Source of the DNA: Prevotella sp. tc2-28
GTDB taxonomy: Bacteria > Bacteroidota > Bacteroidia > Bacteroidales > Bacteroidaceae
Assembly: GCF_900107705.1 (NCBI RefSeq)
Contig: NZ_FNRE01000008.1
Coordinates: 1 to 64,000 of the forward strand
Direction of reading: 5' to 3'
Length of the DNA: 64,000 nucleotides
Shown one piece after another: positions 35,841-44,419 of the stretch; position 1 is the stretch's first letter, and every line of letters begins with the position of its first letter. Below the pieces are notes generated by a model that ran no database searches, was not told where the DNA came from, and saw nothing but the letters and a program-made list of their open reading frames with translations. The translations under genes were made by a program, and so were the position numbers.

Positions 35841-37802
35841 TTACGCCTCATTGACGTGTAAGGCACGCATGGCATTCAGCACAGCCAGTACGGTTACGCC
35901 CACGTCGGCAAAGACGGCCAGCCACAGGGTAGCTACACCTAGGACAGCCAGTATCAGCACAGCCACCTTCACGCCAATGGCAAACACCACATTCTGTCGG
36001 GCTATGGCTAAGGTACGGCGTGCTATGCGGATGGCCAGGGCTATCTTCGAAGGCCTGTCGTCCATCAGCACCACGTCGGCAGCCTCAATGGCAGCATCAC
36101 TGCCCAGACCTCCCATCGCAATACCCACATGGGCTCGAGCCAGGACGGGAGCATCGTTGATGCCGTCGCCTACAAAGGCCAGACAGGACTGTTCCTTTTC
36201 CACAAAAGCCACCTTGTCGGCAGGCAGCAGTTCCGCATGGTACTCCGTCAGTGCTAACTGCTCTGCCACATGGGAAGCCACCTCCTTGCGGTCACCCGTC
36301 AACATCACGGTACGCTGGACACCCAGTGCCTTCAGTTTGGCTATTGCCTCTGCACTGTCCTCCTTGATACGGTCGTTGATGACGATATGTCCTGCATAGA
36401 CGCCGTCAATGGCTACATGGATGATGGTTCCCACATGGGTACAGTCGTGCCACTGGGCACCCACCGTATCCATCATCTTTGTATTGCCTACACATACCAC
36501 CTGCTCACCCACCTTGGCACGGATGCCCTGTCCGGCAACCTCTTCCACATCGCTGATCTTACAGCCGTCTGTAGCTTCCTCTGGGAAGGCATCACGCAGG
36601 GCGGTTCCGATGGGATGCGTAGTGAAGTGTTCCACATGGGCAGCCAGATGTAACAGATGGTGCTCGTCACAGGTATCGGGATGTACGGCAGTCACGGCAA
36701 ACAGTCCGTGTGTCAGCGTTCCCGTCTTGTCAAACACCACGGTGTCTATCTTCGACAACACATCCATATAGTTGGCACCCTTCACCAGGATACCCTTGCG
36801 CGAAGCACCGCCGATGCCTCCGAAGAAGGTCAGCGGCACACTGATAACCAGGGCACACGGACACGACACGACGAGGAACATCAAGCCACGATAGAGCCAC
36901 GTGGAGAAAGAGGTGAGAGGTGAGAGGTGAGCGGTGAGAAAGAGGTATAATGGCGGCAACACGGCAATGGCAATGGCGGCAAACACCACGACGGGGGTAT
37001 AGATACGGGCAAACTGGGTGATGAAGGCCTCACTCTGCGACTTGTGCTCTCCGGCATCCTCCACCAGCCGGATAATCTTCGATACCGTACTCTCGCCAAA
37101 GCTCTTGGTGGTGCGCACCCTGATGACTCCGGAAAGGTTGACACAACCCGAAATCACCTCGTCGTCCACCGTGATGTCACGAGGCAGGCTTTCTCCCGTC
37201 AGTGCCACCGTGTTCAGGGCGGATGTACCTTCTATGACGACACCGTCGAGGGGTACCTTCTCACCTGGACGTATCACGATGACAGAGCCTATCTCCACCT
37301 GTTCGGGACTCCTATCGCTAAGTGTTTCCCCACTTCCCTTCTGCTCCACATGGGCCACATCCGGACGGATATCCATCAGGTGCGCAATGCTCTCACGGCT
37401 CTTCCCCTCGGCATAACTCTCAAACAGTTCGCCCAGCTGGAAGAAAAGCATGACAAACACCGCCTCTGGAAATTCCGTCTCAGCACCTGGCAGGAAGCCG
37501 ATGCAGAGGGCGCCGATAGTAGCTATGGACATCAGGAAATGCTCGTTGAAGGCATCGCCTTCCAGGAGGCCCTCCAGCGCTTCCTTCAGTGTGTCGTGAC
37601 CTATCAACAGGTAAGGTACCAGATAAACCAGCAGCAACTGCCATGTGGGCAACGCCCAATGGTGTTCAATGAGTACGGCAGCAACCAGCAACACAGCGGT
37701 TGCAAGGATGAGCAGCAACTGGTTTTTCATCCCACCATGATGATGTTCGTGTTCATGCTCGTGAGCCTGTTCGTGTTCATGTTCGTGATGATGTTCTGAC
37801 AT
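35841..37802 (-). CDS. P1B-type heavy-metal ATPase, probably Zn/Cd exporter
   Basis: 653 aa from the Met at 37802; the reading from 37847 starts upstream of the promoter. The N-terminus has no HMA domain but a His/Glu-rich stretch (residues about 3-25) likely to bind zinc. Further on: CPC in the metal-binding helix (about residue 313), the phosphorylation motif DKTGTLTHG (about 355), HPIG, and GDGINDAP. FADVG in the last helix fits the P1B-2 (Zn/Cd/Pb) group. It exports metal from the cytoplasm. A 7-bp repeat insertion (36911-36938) adds LTAHLSPLTS to the outer loop just before the CPC helix. Confidence 0.92.
   Translation of the reverse strand: MSEHHHEHEHEQAHEHEHEHHHGGMKNQLLLILATAVLLVAAVLIEHHWALPTWQLLLVYLVPYLLIGHDTLKEALEGLLEGDAFNEHFLMSIATIGALCIGFLPGAETEFPEAVFVMLFFQLGELFESYAEGKSRESIAHLMDIRPDVAHVEQKGSGETLSDRSPEQVEIGSVIVIRPGEKVPLDGVVIEGTSALNTVALTGESLPRDITVDDEVISGCVNLSGVIRVRTTKSFGESTVSKIIRLVEDAGEHKSQSEAFITQFARIYTPVVVFAAIAIAVLPPLYLFLTAHLSPLTSFSTWLYRGLMFLVVSCPCALVISVPLTFFGGIGGASRKGILVKGANYMDVLSKIDTVVFDKTGTLTHGLFAVTAVHPDTCDEHHLLHLAAHVEHFTTHPIGTALRDAFPEEATDGCKISDVEEVAGQGIRAKVGEQVVCVGNTKMMDTVGAQWHDCTHVGTIIHVAIDGVYAGHIVINDRIKEDSAEAIAKLKALGVQRTVMLTGDRKEVASHVAEQLALTEYHAELLPADKVAFVEKEQSCLAFVGDGINDAPVLARAHVGIAMGGLGSDAAIEAADVVLMDDRPSKIALAIRIARRTLAIARQNVVFAIGVKVAVLILAVLGVATLWLAVFADVGVTVLAVLNAMRALHVNEA
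36911..36938 (-). repeat. 7-bp tandem repeat inside the P1B ATPase gene, four units
   Basis: Units on the plus strand are AGGTGAG three times, then CGGTGAG. They encode AHLSPLT in the short extracytoplasmic loop between two membrane helices upstream of CPC. The inserted residues are neutral and proline-containing, suiting a loop. Confidence 0.88.
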
Positions 37803-37833
37803 ATTATCTTTCTCTTTTTGATGATTTCTGCTG

Positions 37834-37841
37834 CAAAGGTA
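37834..37841 (-). promoter_or_regulatory. -7 box of the P1B ATPase gene
   Basis: TACCTTTG on the minus strand, 31 nt before the ATG at 37802. It lies 7 bp from the stop of the upstream MATE gene, so the ATPase probably has its own promoter. A TTTG lies 25 bases upstream, further than usual. Confidence 0.6.
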
Positions 37842-37847
37842 CGACAA

Positions 37848-39146
37848 CTATTTCGCAACTCGGTTGCAAAAGAGGTAGGTCTGCACCAATCCACGCATCA
37901 ACAGGTACATCAGCATGGCTATCCACAGTCCATGATTTCCATAGCGTGGCATCAGAATATATACACAAGCGAAAAAGACGAGGGCAGCAATGACTGACGA
38001 CTGGAGCATTCCCCGTGTCTGGGTGATTCCGACAAAGACACCGTCCCAGATGAAAGCCAGCATACCTGCTACCGGAACCAGCCAGGCCCATCCCACATAC
38101 CGGTAAGAAGCCTCCACCACCATTGGTTCATCGGTCAGCAGGCGGAGGAAAGGCTGTCCACCCAAGACATAGACGATGGTGAACAATGCCGTCACTCCGA
38201 CTCCCCACCCTAATAGTCTTCTGACTATCCCCGAGAAAGCCTCCTTGTTTCCTGCTCCCCAATAGCGTCCACCCAGGGCTTCTCCGGCATAGGCAAAGCC
38301 GTCCATGAAATAGGAGAACAGCAGATAGAGTTGCATCAGCAAGGTATTGATGGCCAACACGACAGCCCCCTGACGGGCACCGGCGGCAGTAAAATACAGA
38401 TTAACGGCTACCAGGAAGATGGTGCGCAGAAAGATATCGCGATTGACGCGCAGAAAGGGGGTAATGGGCAACAGGCGAGTCTTTAGCGACAACCGACGAC
38501 CTCGCCACAGCCTTCGGTAGTAGCGCCAAAGGAGAAAGACACCCGTAACCAATCCCGCATACTGGGCAATGACCGTGCCCAGGGCTACACCGGCTATCTT
38601 CATGCCCAGCCCATAGACCAGGAACAACGATACGAGGATGTTCACCACGTTCTGCAACATACTTACCAACATAGGCAGGCGTGTGTTCTGCATACCGATA
38701 AACCAGCCCGTCAGGGTAAACAGGCCCAGCGAGGCAGGAGCACCCCATACCACCATATAGAAATAGGTAGCTGCCAACGGGCGCACATCGGACGTTGGTC
38801 CTATCATTTCCAGCATCAGTTCACCAATAGGCCATTGCAGGAGGATGAGAAGGAAGGCAACCGTCAGCGACACCGTTGCCGAGCGCTCCAGCAGACTGAC
38901 CACCTCCGTCAAATCCCTACGCCCCCGGGCTTGTGCTGTCATGCCGCTGGTTCCCATCCTGAGGAATCCAAACACCCAATAGACCAGATTGAATATCATC
39001 GACCCTACGGCCACAGCACCGATATAGGCTGCTGCTCCCATGTGTCCGACAATGGCAGAGTCAATCAATCCCAACAACGGTACGGTGATATTCGTAACGA
39101 TAGCCGGCAGGGCTATCTTTAATATGTCAAGGTCATTTTTATTCAT
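37848..39146 (-). CDS. MATE family efflux transporter (DinF-like)
   Basis: 432 aa with about 12 membrane helices. It starts MNKNDLDILKIALPAIVTNITVPLLGLIDSAIVGHMG, the MATE helix-1 pattern, and repeats the pattern in the second half (INTLLMQLYLLFSYFMDGFAYAGEALGGRYWGAGN). It exports small cationic or polyaromatic compounds in exchange for Na+ or H+. It is divergent from the unknown gene at 39226; the two -7 boxes are only 23 bp apart. Confidence 0.93.
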   Translation of the reverse strand: MNKNDLDILKIALPAIVTNITVPLLGLIDSAIVGHMGAAAYIGAVAVGSMIFNLVYWVFGFLRMGTSGMTAQARGRRDLTEVVSLLERSATVSLTVAFLLILLQWPIGELMLEMIGPTSDVRPLAATYFYMVVWGAPASLGLFTLTGWFIGMQNTRLPMLVSMLQNVVNILVSLFLVYGLGMKIAGVALGTVIAQYAGLVTGVFLLWRYYRRLWRGRRLSLKTRLLPITPFLRVNRDIFLRTIFLVAVNLYFTAAGARQGAVVLAINTLLMQLYLLFSYFMDGFAYAGEALGGRYWGAGNKEAFSGIVRRLLGWGVGVTALFTIVYVLGGQPFLRLLTDEPMVVEASYRYVGWAWLVPVAGMLAFIWDGVFVGITQTRGMLQSSVIAALVFFACVYILMPRYGNHGLWIAMLMYLLMRGLVQTYLFCNRVAK

Positions 39147-39154
39147 TTTCTAAG

Positions 39155-39193
39155 CAAAGATAATGATAATTACAGAAAAAAGCACTATCTTTG
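39155..39193. promoter_or_regulatory. back-to-back -7 boxes of the MATE gene and the 39226 gene
   Basis: TATCTTTG on the minus strand at 39155-39162 serves the MATE gene, whose ATG at 39146 follows by only 8 nt. TATCTTTG on the plus strand at 39186-39193 serves the gene starting at 39226, 32 nt downstream. Neither has a clear TTTG -33 box. Confidence 0.65.
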
Positions 39194-39225
39194 CAGAAAC
39201 TTTAATACTATTAAACATTATTGCT

Positions 39226-39816
39226 ATGCAACTGAAAGAGCACAAATCAGCCTTGGCCACACTGGCCACATTAGGTATCACTGCGATAGCCGCAGGAGCT
39301 ACTGCCGTCGTTAAGATCAGGAAAAAGCGCAAGCAACGTCTTCAGCAGGAAGCAAAGGAAGAGGCAAGCGATGGACATCTGACTGCCGACCAGATGATGG
39401 TCTATAACGAAGCCGTACGCGCCTTTATCACCATCAACGAACGCATCTACGAGTTGCGTAAGCACCGCAAAGAACTACAACCGCTCATCAAGTGGCTGGC
39501 TACCGACGGCGAGCGCCCTGCCATCACATTCGACCAGGAGGAACTGGAGGCGCTGGCCAATGAGATAGAGGTGTTCCTGACCACTCAGCAACCCTTTATC
39601 AACGCTTGTCTGAGCACCGTCAGCGACGAGGGTCTGACCTACGCCGATAGTGTGCATGCGCCTATTGACGGAACCTTCGACACCACCTTGGACGAGGAAC
39701 CGACAGGCGCTGACGTCAAGGACGGCACCCCGGTCAGCTTCGTTCTGAAACTGGGTTATTTCTTCCCTGAGTCATCCATTGCCATTCATCCCGTTAAAGC
39801 CATCGTACTCGTATGA
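39226..39816 (+). CDS. unknown protein with N-terminal membrane helix, coupled to the acyl-CoA synthetase gene
   Basis: 196 aa from ATG 39226; a reading from 39163 overlaps the promoter. One hydrophobic segment (about residues 9-29, ALATLATLGITAIAAGATAVV) is followed by a basic stretch (KIRKKRKQR) and a soluble domain of helices with many charged residues. No family recognised. The last 4 bp overlap the next gene (ATGA), so the two are translationally coupled; a function linked to acetyl-CoA metabolism is only a guess from that. Confidence 0.75.
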   Translation: MQLKEHKSALATLATLGITAIAAGATAVVKIRKKRKQRLQQEAKEEASDGHLTADQMMVYNEAVRAFITINERIYELRKHRKELQPLIKWLATDGERPAITFDQEELEALANEIEVFLTTQQPFINACLSTVSDEGLTYADSVHAPIDGTFDTTLDEEPTGADVKDGTPVSFVLKLGYFFPESSIAIHPVKAIVLV

Positions 39817-41873
39817 TTAACCGAGAACTGTTAGACCCGCAGAGCATCGTTGTTATTGGTGGTTCCAACAATGTTCACAAGCCGGGAGGCGCTATTGTGC
39901 GCAACATTCTACAAGGGGGATATCAAGGTACGCTGCGCATTGTCAACCCCAAGGAAGACAGCGTACAGGGTATCAAGGTGTTTCATGATGCCAAGGAACT
40001 GCCTCCTACTGAGTTGGCGGTGTTGGTCATTCCTGCCAAGTTTTGTCCCGATACCGTTGAACTGCTGGCTCGCGACAAGCAGACACGTGCCTTCATCATC
40101 ATCTCGGCAGGCTTCGGCGAAGAGACGAAGGAGGGTGGTGAGATGGAACAACGCATCCTGGACACTTGTGCAACCTACGGGGCAGCGCTGATTGGTCCTA
40201 ACTGCATCGGGCTGCTCAACCGCAACCACCATTCCGTATTCACCCAGCCTATTCCTAAGTTGAACCCCAAGGGTGTCGACTTCGTCAGCGGCTCGGGTGC
40301 CACAGCGGTCTTCATCCTGGAGAGTGCCGTCATCAAGGGCTTACAGTTCAATAGCGTGTGGAGCATTGGCAACGGCAAGCAGATAGGTATTGAGGACGCG
40401 TTGCAATACATGGACGAACACTATAACCCTGAGACGGACTCGCCGGTCAAGTTGCTGTATATCGAGAACATCAGCAATCCCGACAAGCTGCTGTTCCACG
40501 CCTCGTCGCTCATCCGCAAGGGTTGTCGCATAGCAGCCATCAAGGCAGGCTCGTCGGAGAGTGGCAGTAGGGCAGCATCCAGTCACACGGGTGCCATTGC
40601 CAGCAGCGACTCGGCTGTCGAGGCTTTGTTCCGCAAGGCAGGCATTGTGCGTTGTCACAGTCGTGAAGAACTGACCACCGTCGGTTGCATCTTCACCCTT
40701 CCCCCGCTGACAGGCAAGCGCTTTGCCATCGTCACCCATGCGGGCGGTCCTGGCGTCATGCTGACCGATGCCTTGTCGAAAGGCGGGCTGGAGGTTCCGA
40801 AGTTGGAAGGTCCTGTTGCTGAAGAGCTGAAGACGAAGCTGTTCCCGGGTTCCAGCGTAGCCAATCCTATTGATATCCTGGCTACGGGTACGGCAGAGCA
40901 ATTAGGAACGGTCATCGACTATTGCGAGCATCAGCTGGACGATATCGACGCCATTGCCGTCATCTACGGCACCCCGGGACTGACCACGCTCTACGAGGCT
41001 TACGAGGTGCTGCACCAGAAAATCACGGAGTGCAAGAAGCCTATCTTCCCCATCCTGCCCAGTCTGCACACCGCAGGTCCTGAGGTGGCTGAATTCCTCG
41101 CCAAGGGCCACGTCAACTTCAGCGATGAGGTGACGCTGGCTACTGCCCTCAGTCATATCATGAGCACGCCAGCCCCTGCGCCTCCCGAGGTGCAACTGTA
41201 CGGCATTGACATTCCGCGACTGCACAAGACCATCATGGGTATCAAGGAAAACGGCTACCTGCCACCAGATACCGTCCGCGAACTTCTTTCCTGCGCGGGC
41301 ATTCCCATCGTTCCGGAGATGGTGTCTTCGTCCAAGGACGAGCTCATCAACTTTGCCAGTCGCGTGGGCTATCCCGTAGTGGCGAAGGTTGTCGGTCCCG
41401 TCCACAAGAGTGATGTGGGCGGTGTGACGCTGAACATCCGCACGCCGGAACACCTGGCTTTGGAGTTCGACCGCATGATGCAGATAGAGGATGCCACGGG
41501 GGTGATGGTTCAGAAGATGCTGCGAGGCACGGAACTGTTCATCGGTGCCAAATACGAACAGCGCTTCGGTCACGTGGTGCTCTGTGGTCTGGGCGGCATC
41601 TTCGTCGAAATACTGAAGGATGTCCAGTCGGGCTTGGCGCCGCTGTCCTACAACGAGGCCTACTCCATGATCCACTCGCTGCGCGGCTATAAAATCATCA
41701 AGGGCACACGCGGACAGAAAGGACTCAACGAACAGAAATATGCCGAGATCATTGTGCGGCTGAGCACCTTGCTGCGCTTTGCCACCGAGATTAAGGAGAT
41801 GGACATCAACCCGCTGCTGGCCGACGACAAGGATGTCGTTGCCGTTGATGCCCGCATACTGATAGAAAAATAG
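39813..41873 (+). CDS. ADP-forming acetate-CoA ligase (acyl-CoA synthetase), fused alpha and beta subunits
   Basis: 686 aa. The alpha half contains the CoA-binding Rossmann region (PQSIVVIGGSNNVHKPGGAIVRNIL), LIGPNCIGLLN and the phosphohistidine site SHTGAIASSD. The beta half is an ATP-grasp domain (VAKVVGPVHKSDVGGVTLNI, IGAKYEQRFGHVVLCGLGG, EMDINPLLADD). It makes ATP from acetyl-CoA (or a related thioester) with ADP and phosphate, releasing the acid. This is an alternative to Pta-AckA. Confidence 0.92.
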   Translation: MINRELLDPQSIVVIGGSNNVHKPGGAIVRNILQGGYQGTLRIVNPKEDSVQGIKVFHDAKELPPTELAVLVIPAKFCPDTVELLARDKQTRAFIIISAGFGEETKEGGEMEQRILDTCATYGAALIGPNCIGLLNRNHHSVFTQPIPKLNPKGVDFVSGSGATAVFILESAVIKGLQFNSVWSIGNGKQIGIEDALQYMDEHYNPETDSPVKLLYIENISNPDKLLFHASSLIRKGCRIAAIKAGSSESGSRAASSHTGAIASSDSAVEALFRKAGIVRCHSREELTTVGCIFTLPPLTGKRFAIVTHAGGPGVMLTDALSKGGLEVPKLEGPVAEELKTKLFPGSSVANPIDILATGTAEQLGTVIDYCEHQLDDIDAIAVIYGTPGLTTLYEAYEVLHQKITECKKPIFPILPSLHTAGPEVAEFLAKGHVNFSDEVTLATALSHIMSTPAPAPPEVQLYGIDIPRLHKTIMGIKENGYLPPDTVRELLSCAGIPIVPEMVSSSKDELINFASRVGYPVVAKVVGPVHKSDVGGVTLNIRTPEHLALEFDRMMQIEDATGVMVQKMLRGTELFIGAKYEQRFGHVVLCGLGGIFVEILKDVQSGLAPLSYNEAYSMIHSLRGYKIIKGTRGQKGLNEQKYAEIIVRLSTLLRFATEIKEMDINPLLADDKDVVAVDARILIEK

Positions 41874-41949
41874 TAAATAGCCAAATGGTCAAATAGTAAA
41901 TGGTCAAATAAATAGTAAATAGTAAATTGTCAAATAGTAAATTATAATC
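41874..41949. repeat. AT-rich imperfect tandem repeat between two genes
   Basis: Short imperfect units of the type CAAATAGTAAATGGT recur about five times between the acetate-CoA ligase stop and the cellobiose phosphorylase ATG. A regulatory role is possible. No TAnnTTTG box was found in it. Confidence 0.65.
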
Positions 41950-44391
41950 ATGGAACAACAAAAACGATATGGTCACTTCGACGACGAACACCGTGAGTAT
42001 GTGATTACCGACCCCAAAACACCGTGGCCCTGGATTAACTACCTGGGCAACGAGGACTTCTTCTCTCTCATCAGCAACACCGCCGGAGGCTATTCTTTCT
42101 ACAAGGATGCCAAGTTCCGCCGCATCACACGCTATCGCTACAACAACGTGCCGATGGACAACGGAGGACGCTATTTCTACGTCAAGGACGGCGACACGGT
42201 GTGGAATCCGGGCTGGAAACCCTGCAAGACTCCGCTCGACTTCTACGAGTGCCGTCACGGCATGAGCTACACCCGCATCACGGGCCGCAAGAACGGTGTC
42301 GAGGCCAGCGTGCTCTTCTTCGTACCCTTGAAGAAATGGGCGGAGGTGCAGAAGCTCACGCTGACCAACCAGAGCCAGGAGGTGAAGCAGCTGAAACTCT
42401 TCTCCTTCGAGGAGTGGTGCCTGTGGAATGCCGCTACCGACATGGAGAATTTCCAGCGTAACTTCTCGACGGGCGAAGTGGAGATAGAGGGTTCTACCAT
42501 CTATCACAAGACCGAATACCGCGAGCGCCGCAACCACTATGCGTTCTATCATGTGAATACTGATATCCAGGGCTACGACACCGACCGCGAGACCTTCGTA
42601 GGTCTCTACAACGAGTTTGCCAATCCCGATGCCGTCATGGAGGGCAAGCCGCGCAACTCGCATGCCCACGGCTGGAGTCCCATTGCCTCACATTATATCG
42701 AGGTGACCCTGCAACCCGGCGAGTCGAAGGACTTCATCTTCTTGCTGGGTTATATCGAGAATGCTCAGGAAGAGAAATTCGAGGCTCCGCAGGTCATCAA
42801 CAAGCAGAAGGCGCACGCGCTCATCGCTGAGCTCGACACCACCGCCAAGGTGGACAAGGCTTTCGCCGAGCTCTGCCAGTACTGGGATGCCCTGCTGAAT
42901 ATCTATAAGGTGAAGACGGGCAACGACAAGCTGGACCGCATGGTGAACATCTGGAACCAGTACCAATGCATGGTCACCTTCAACTTCTCGCGCTCGGCAT
43001 CGTTCTTCGAGAGTGGTGTCGGACGCGGCATGGGTTTCCGCGACTCCAACCAGGACCTCGTAGGCTTCGTCCATCAGATTCCGCCTCGTGCCCGCCAGCG
43101 CATCATCGACATCGCCTCGACACAGTTCCCCGACGGTGGCTGCTACCACCAGTACCAGCCCTTGACCAAGCGCGGCAACAACGACATCGGCGGCGGTTTC
43201 AACGACGACCCCTGCTGGCTCATCTTCGGTACCGTGGCGTATATCAAGGAGACGGGCGACTTCTCCATCCTCGACGAGATGGTGCCCTTCGACAATCAGC
43301 CGGGCTCTGAGGTGACGCTCTTCGAGCACCTCAAGATTTCGATGGACCACGTCATCAACAACCTCGGTCCGCACATGCTGCCGCTCATCGGACGTGCCGA
43401 CTGGAACGACTGCCTGAACCTCAACTGCTTCTCGTGGGACCCCAACGAGTCGTTCCAGACTACCGAGAATGTCTCTGAGGGCACCAAGGCTGAGTCGCTG
43501 ATGATTGCCGGCCTCTTCGTCGTTACCGGCAAAGAGTACATAAAACTTTGCGACAAAATCGCAAAGCACGATGAAGGGCAGCGCATGCAGAAAGCTGTGG
43601 ATGCCATGATCGAGGCCGTGAAGAAGCACGGCTGGGACGGTGAGTGGTATCTGCGCGCCTACGATTTCTACGGTCGTAAGATTGGCTCCAACGAGTGCGA
43701 CGAGGCCAAGATATTCATCGAGTCGCAAGGCTGGTGTACGATGGCTGAGATTGGTACCGAGGAAGGTATGGTGGCTAAGTCGCTCGACTCCTGCAAGAAG
43801 TACCTGGAGTGCGAACACGGCATGGTGCTCAACAACCCGGCCTTCTCGAAATACATCTACGAGTACGGCGAGATTTCCTCCTATCCCGAGGGTTACAAGG
43901 AGAATGCCGGCATCTTCTGCCACAACAACCCGTGGGTCATCATCGGCGAGTGTCTCGCCGGGCGCGGCAACGATGCCTGGAGCCACTATGCCAAGATCCT
44001 GCCCTCATACGTCGAGGAAAAATACCAGACGCTGCACAAGGTGGAGCCTTACGTCAACTGCCAGATGGTAGCCGGCAAGGATGCCTTCCGTCCCGGCGAG
44101 GGCAAGAACTCGTGGCTTACGGGTACAGCCGCCTGGATGTGGTACACCGTCTCGGAGTTCATCCTCGGCATCAAGCCCGACTACGACGGCATCCGCATAG
44201 ACCCCTGTCTGCCCGAGACAGCCTGCGACTACACCGTCAGCCGCAAGTTCCGCGATGCCCAGTACGAGATAAACATCCACCCCAACGGACAGCAGAAGGG
44301 TGTCAAGCAGGTCATCGTCGACGGACAGCCCATCCAGGGCACCGTCATCCCCTACTCCGCCGGCAAGCATGTGGTGGAAGTCACGATGTAA
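41950..44391 (+). CDS. cellobiose phosphorylase (GH94)
   Basis: 813 aa, no signal peptide, so cytoplasmic. The N-terminal domain matches known cellobiose phosphorylases closely ([50 protein letters not shown]). The catalytic region [15 protein letters not shown] (residues 481-495, with D484 and D487) holds the general acid aspartate. It splits cellobiose with phosphate into glucose-1-phosphate and glucose, saving ATP. Its 3' neighbour, 28 bp away, is an exported GH127 enzyme. Cellodextrin or chitobiose phosphorylases are close relatives, but the N-terminal match favours cellobiose. Confidence 0.93.
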   Translation: MEQQKRYGHFDDEHREYVITDPKTPWPWINYLGNEDFFSLISNTAGGYSFYKDAKFRRITRYRYNNVPMDNGGRYFYVKDGDTVWNPGWKPCKTPLDFYECRHGMSYTRITGRKNGVEASVLFFVPLKKWAEVQKLTLTNQSQEVKQLKLFSFEEWCLWNAATDMENFQRNFSTGEVEIEGSTIYHKTEYRERRNHYAFYHVNTDIQGYDTDRETFVGLYNEFANPDAVMEGKPRNSHAHGWSPIASHYIEVTLQPGESKDFIFLLGYIENAQEEKFEAPQVINKQKAHALIAELDTTAKVDKAFAELCQYWDALLNIYKVKTGNDKLDRMVNIWNQYQCMVTFNFSRSASFFESGVGRGMGFRDSNQDLVGFVHQIPPRARQRIIDIASTQFPDGGCYHQYQPLTKRGNNDIGGGFNDDPCWLIFGTVAYIKETGDFSILDEMVPFDNQPGSEVTLFEHLKISMDHVINNLGPHMLPLIGRADWNDCLNLNCFSWDPNESFQTTENVSEGTKAESLMIAGLFVVTGKEYIKLCDKIAKHDEGQRMQKAVDAMIEAVKKHGWDGEWYLRAYDFYGRKIGSNECDEAKIFIESQGWCTMAEIGTEEGMVAKSLDSCKKYLECEHGMVLNNPAFSKYIYEYGEISSYPEGYKENAGIFCHNNPWVIIGECLAGRGNDAWSHYAKILPSYVEEKYQTLHKVEPYVNCQMVAGKDAFRPGEGKNSWLTGTAAWMWYTVSEFILGIKPDYDGIRIDPCLPETACDYTVSRKFRDAQYEINIHPNGQQKGVKQVIVDGQPIQGTVIPYSAGKHVVEVTM

Positions 44392-44419
44392 TAAGGACCT
44401 GCTCATAAAACAAGAATCA

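Noticed and set aside
42688..43986. 432-codon open frame on the minus strand
   Set aside because: It is antisense to the cellobiose phosphorylase gene, arising from biased third codon positions.
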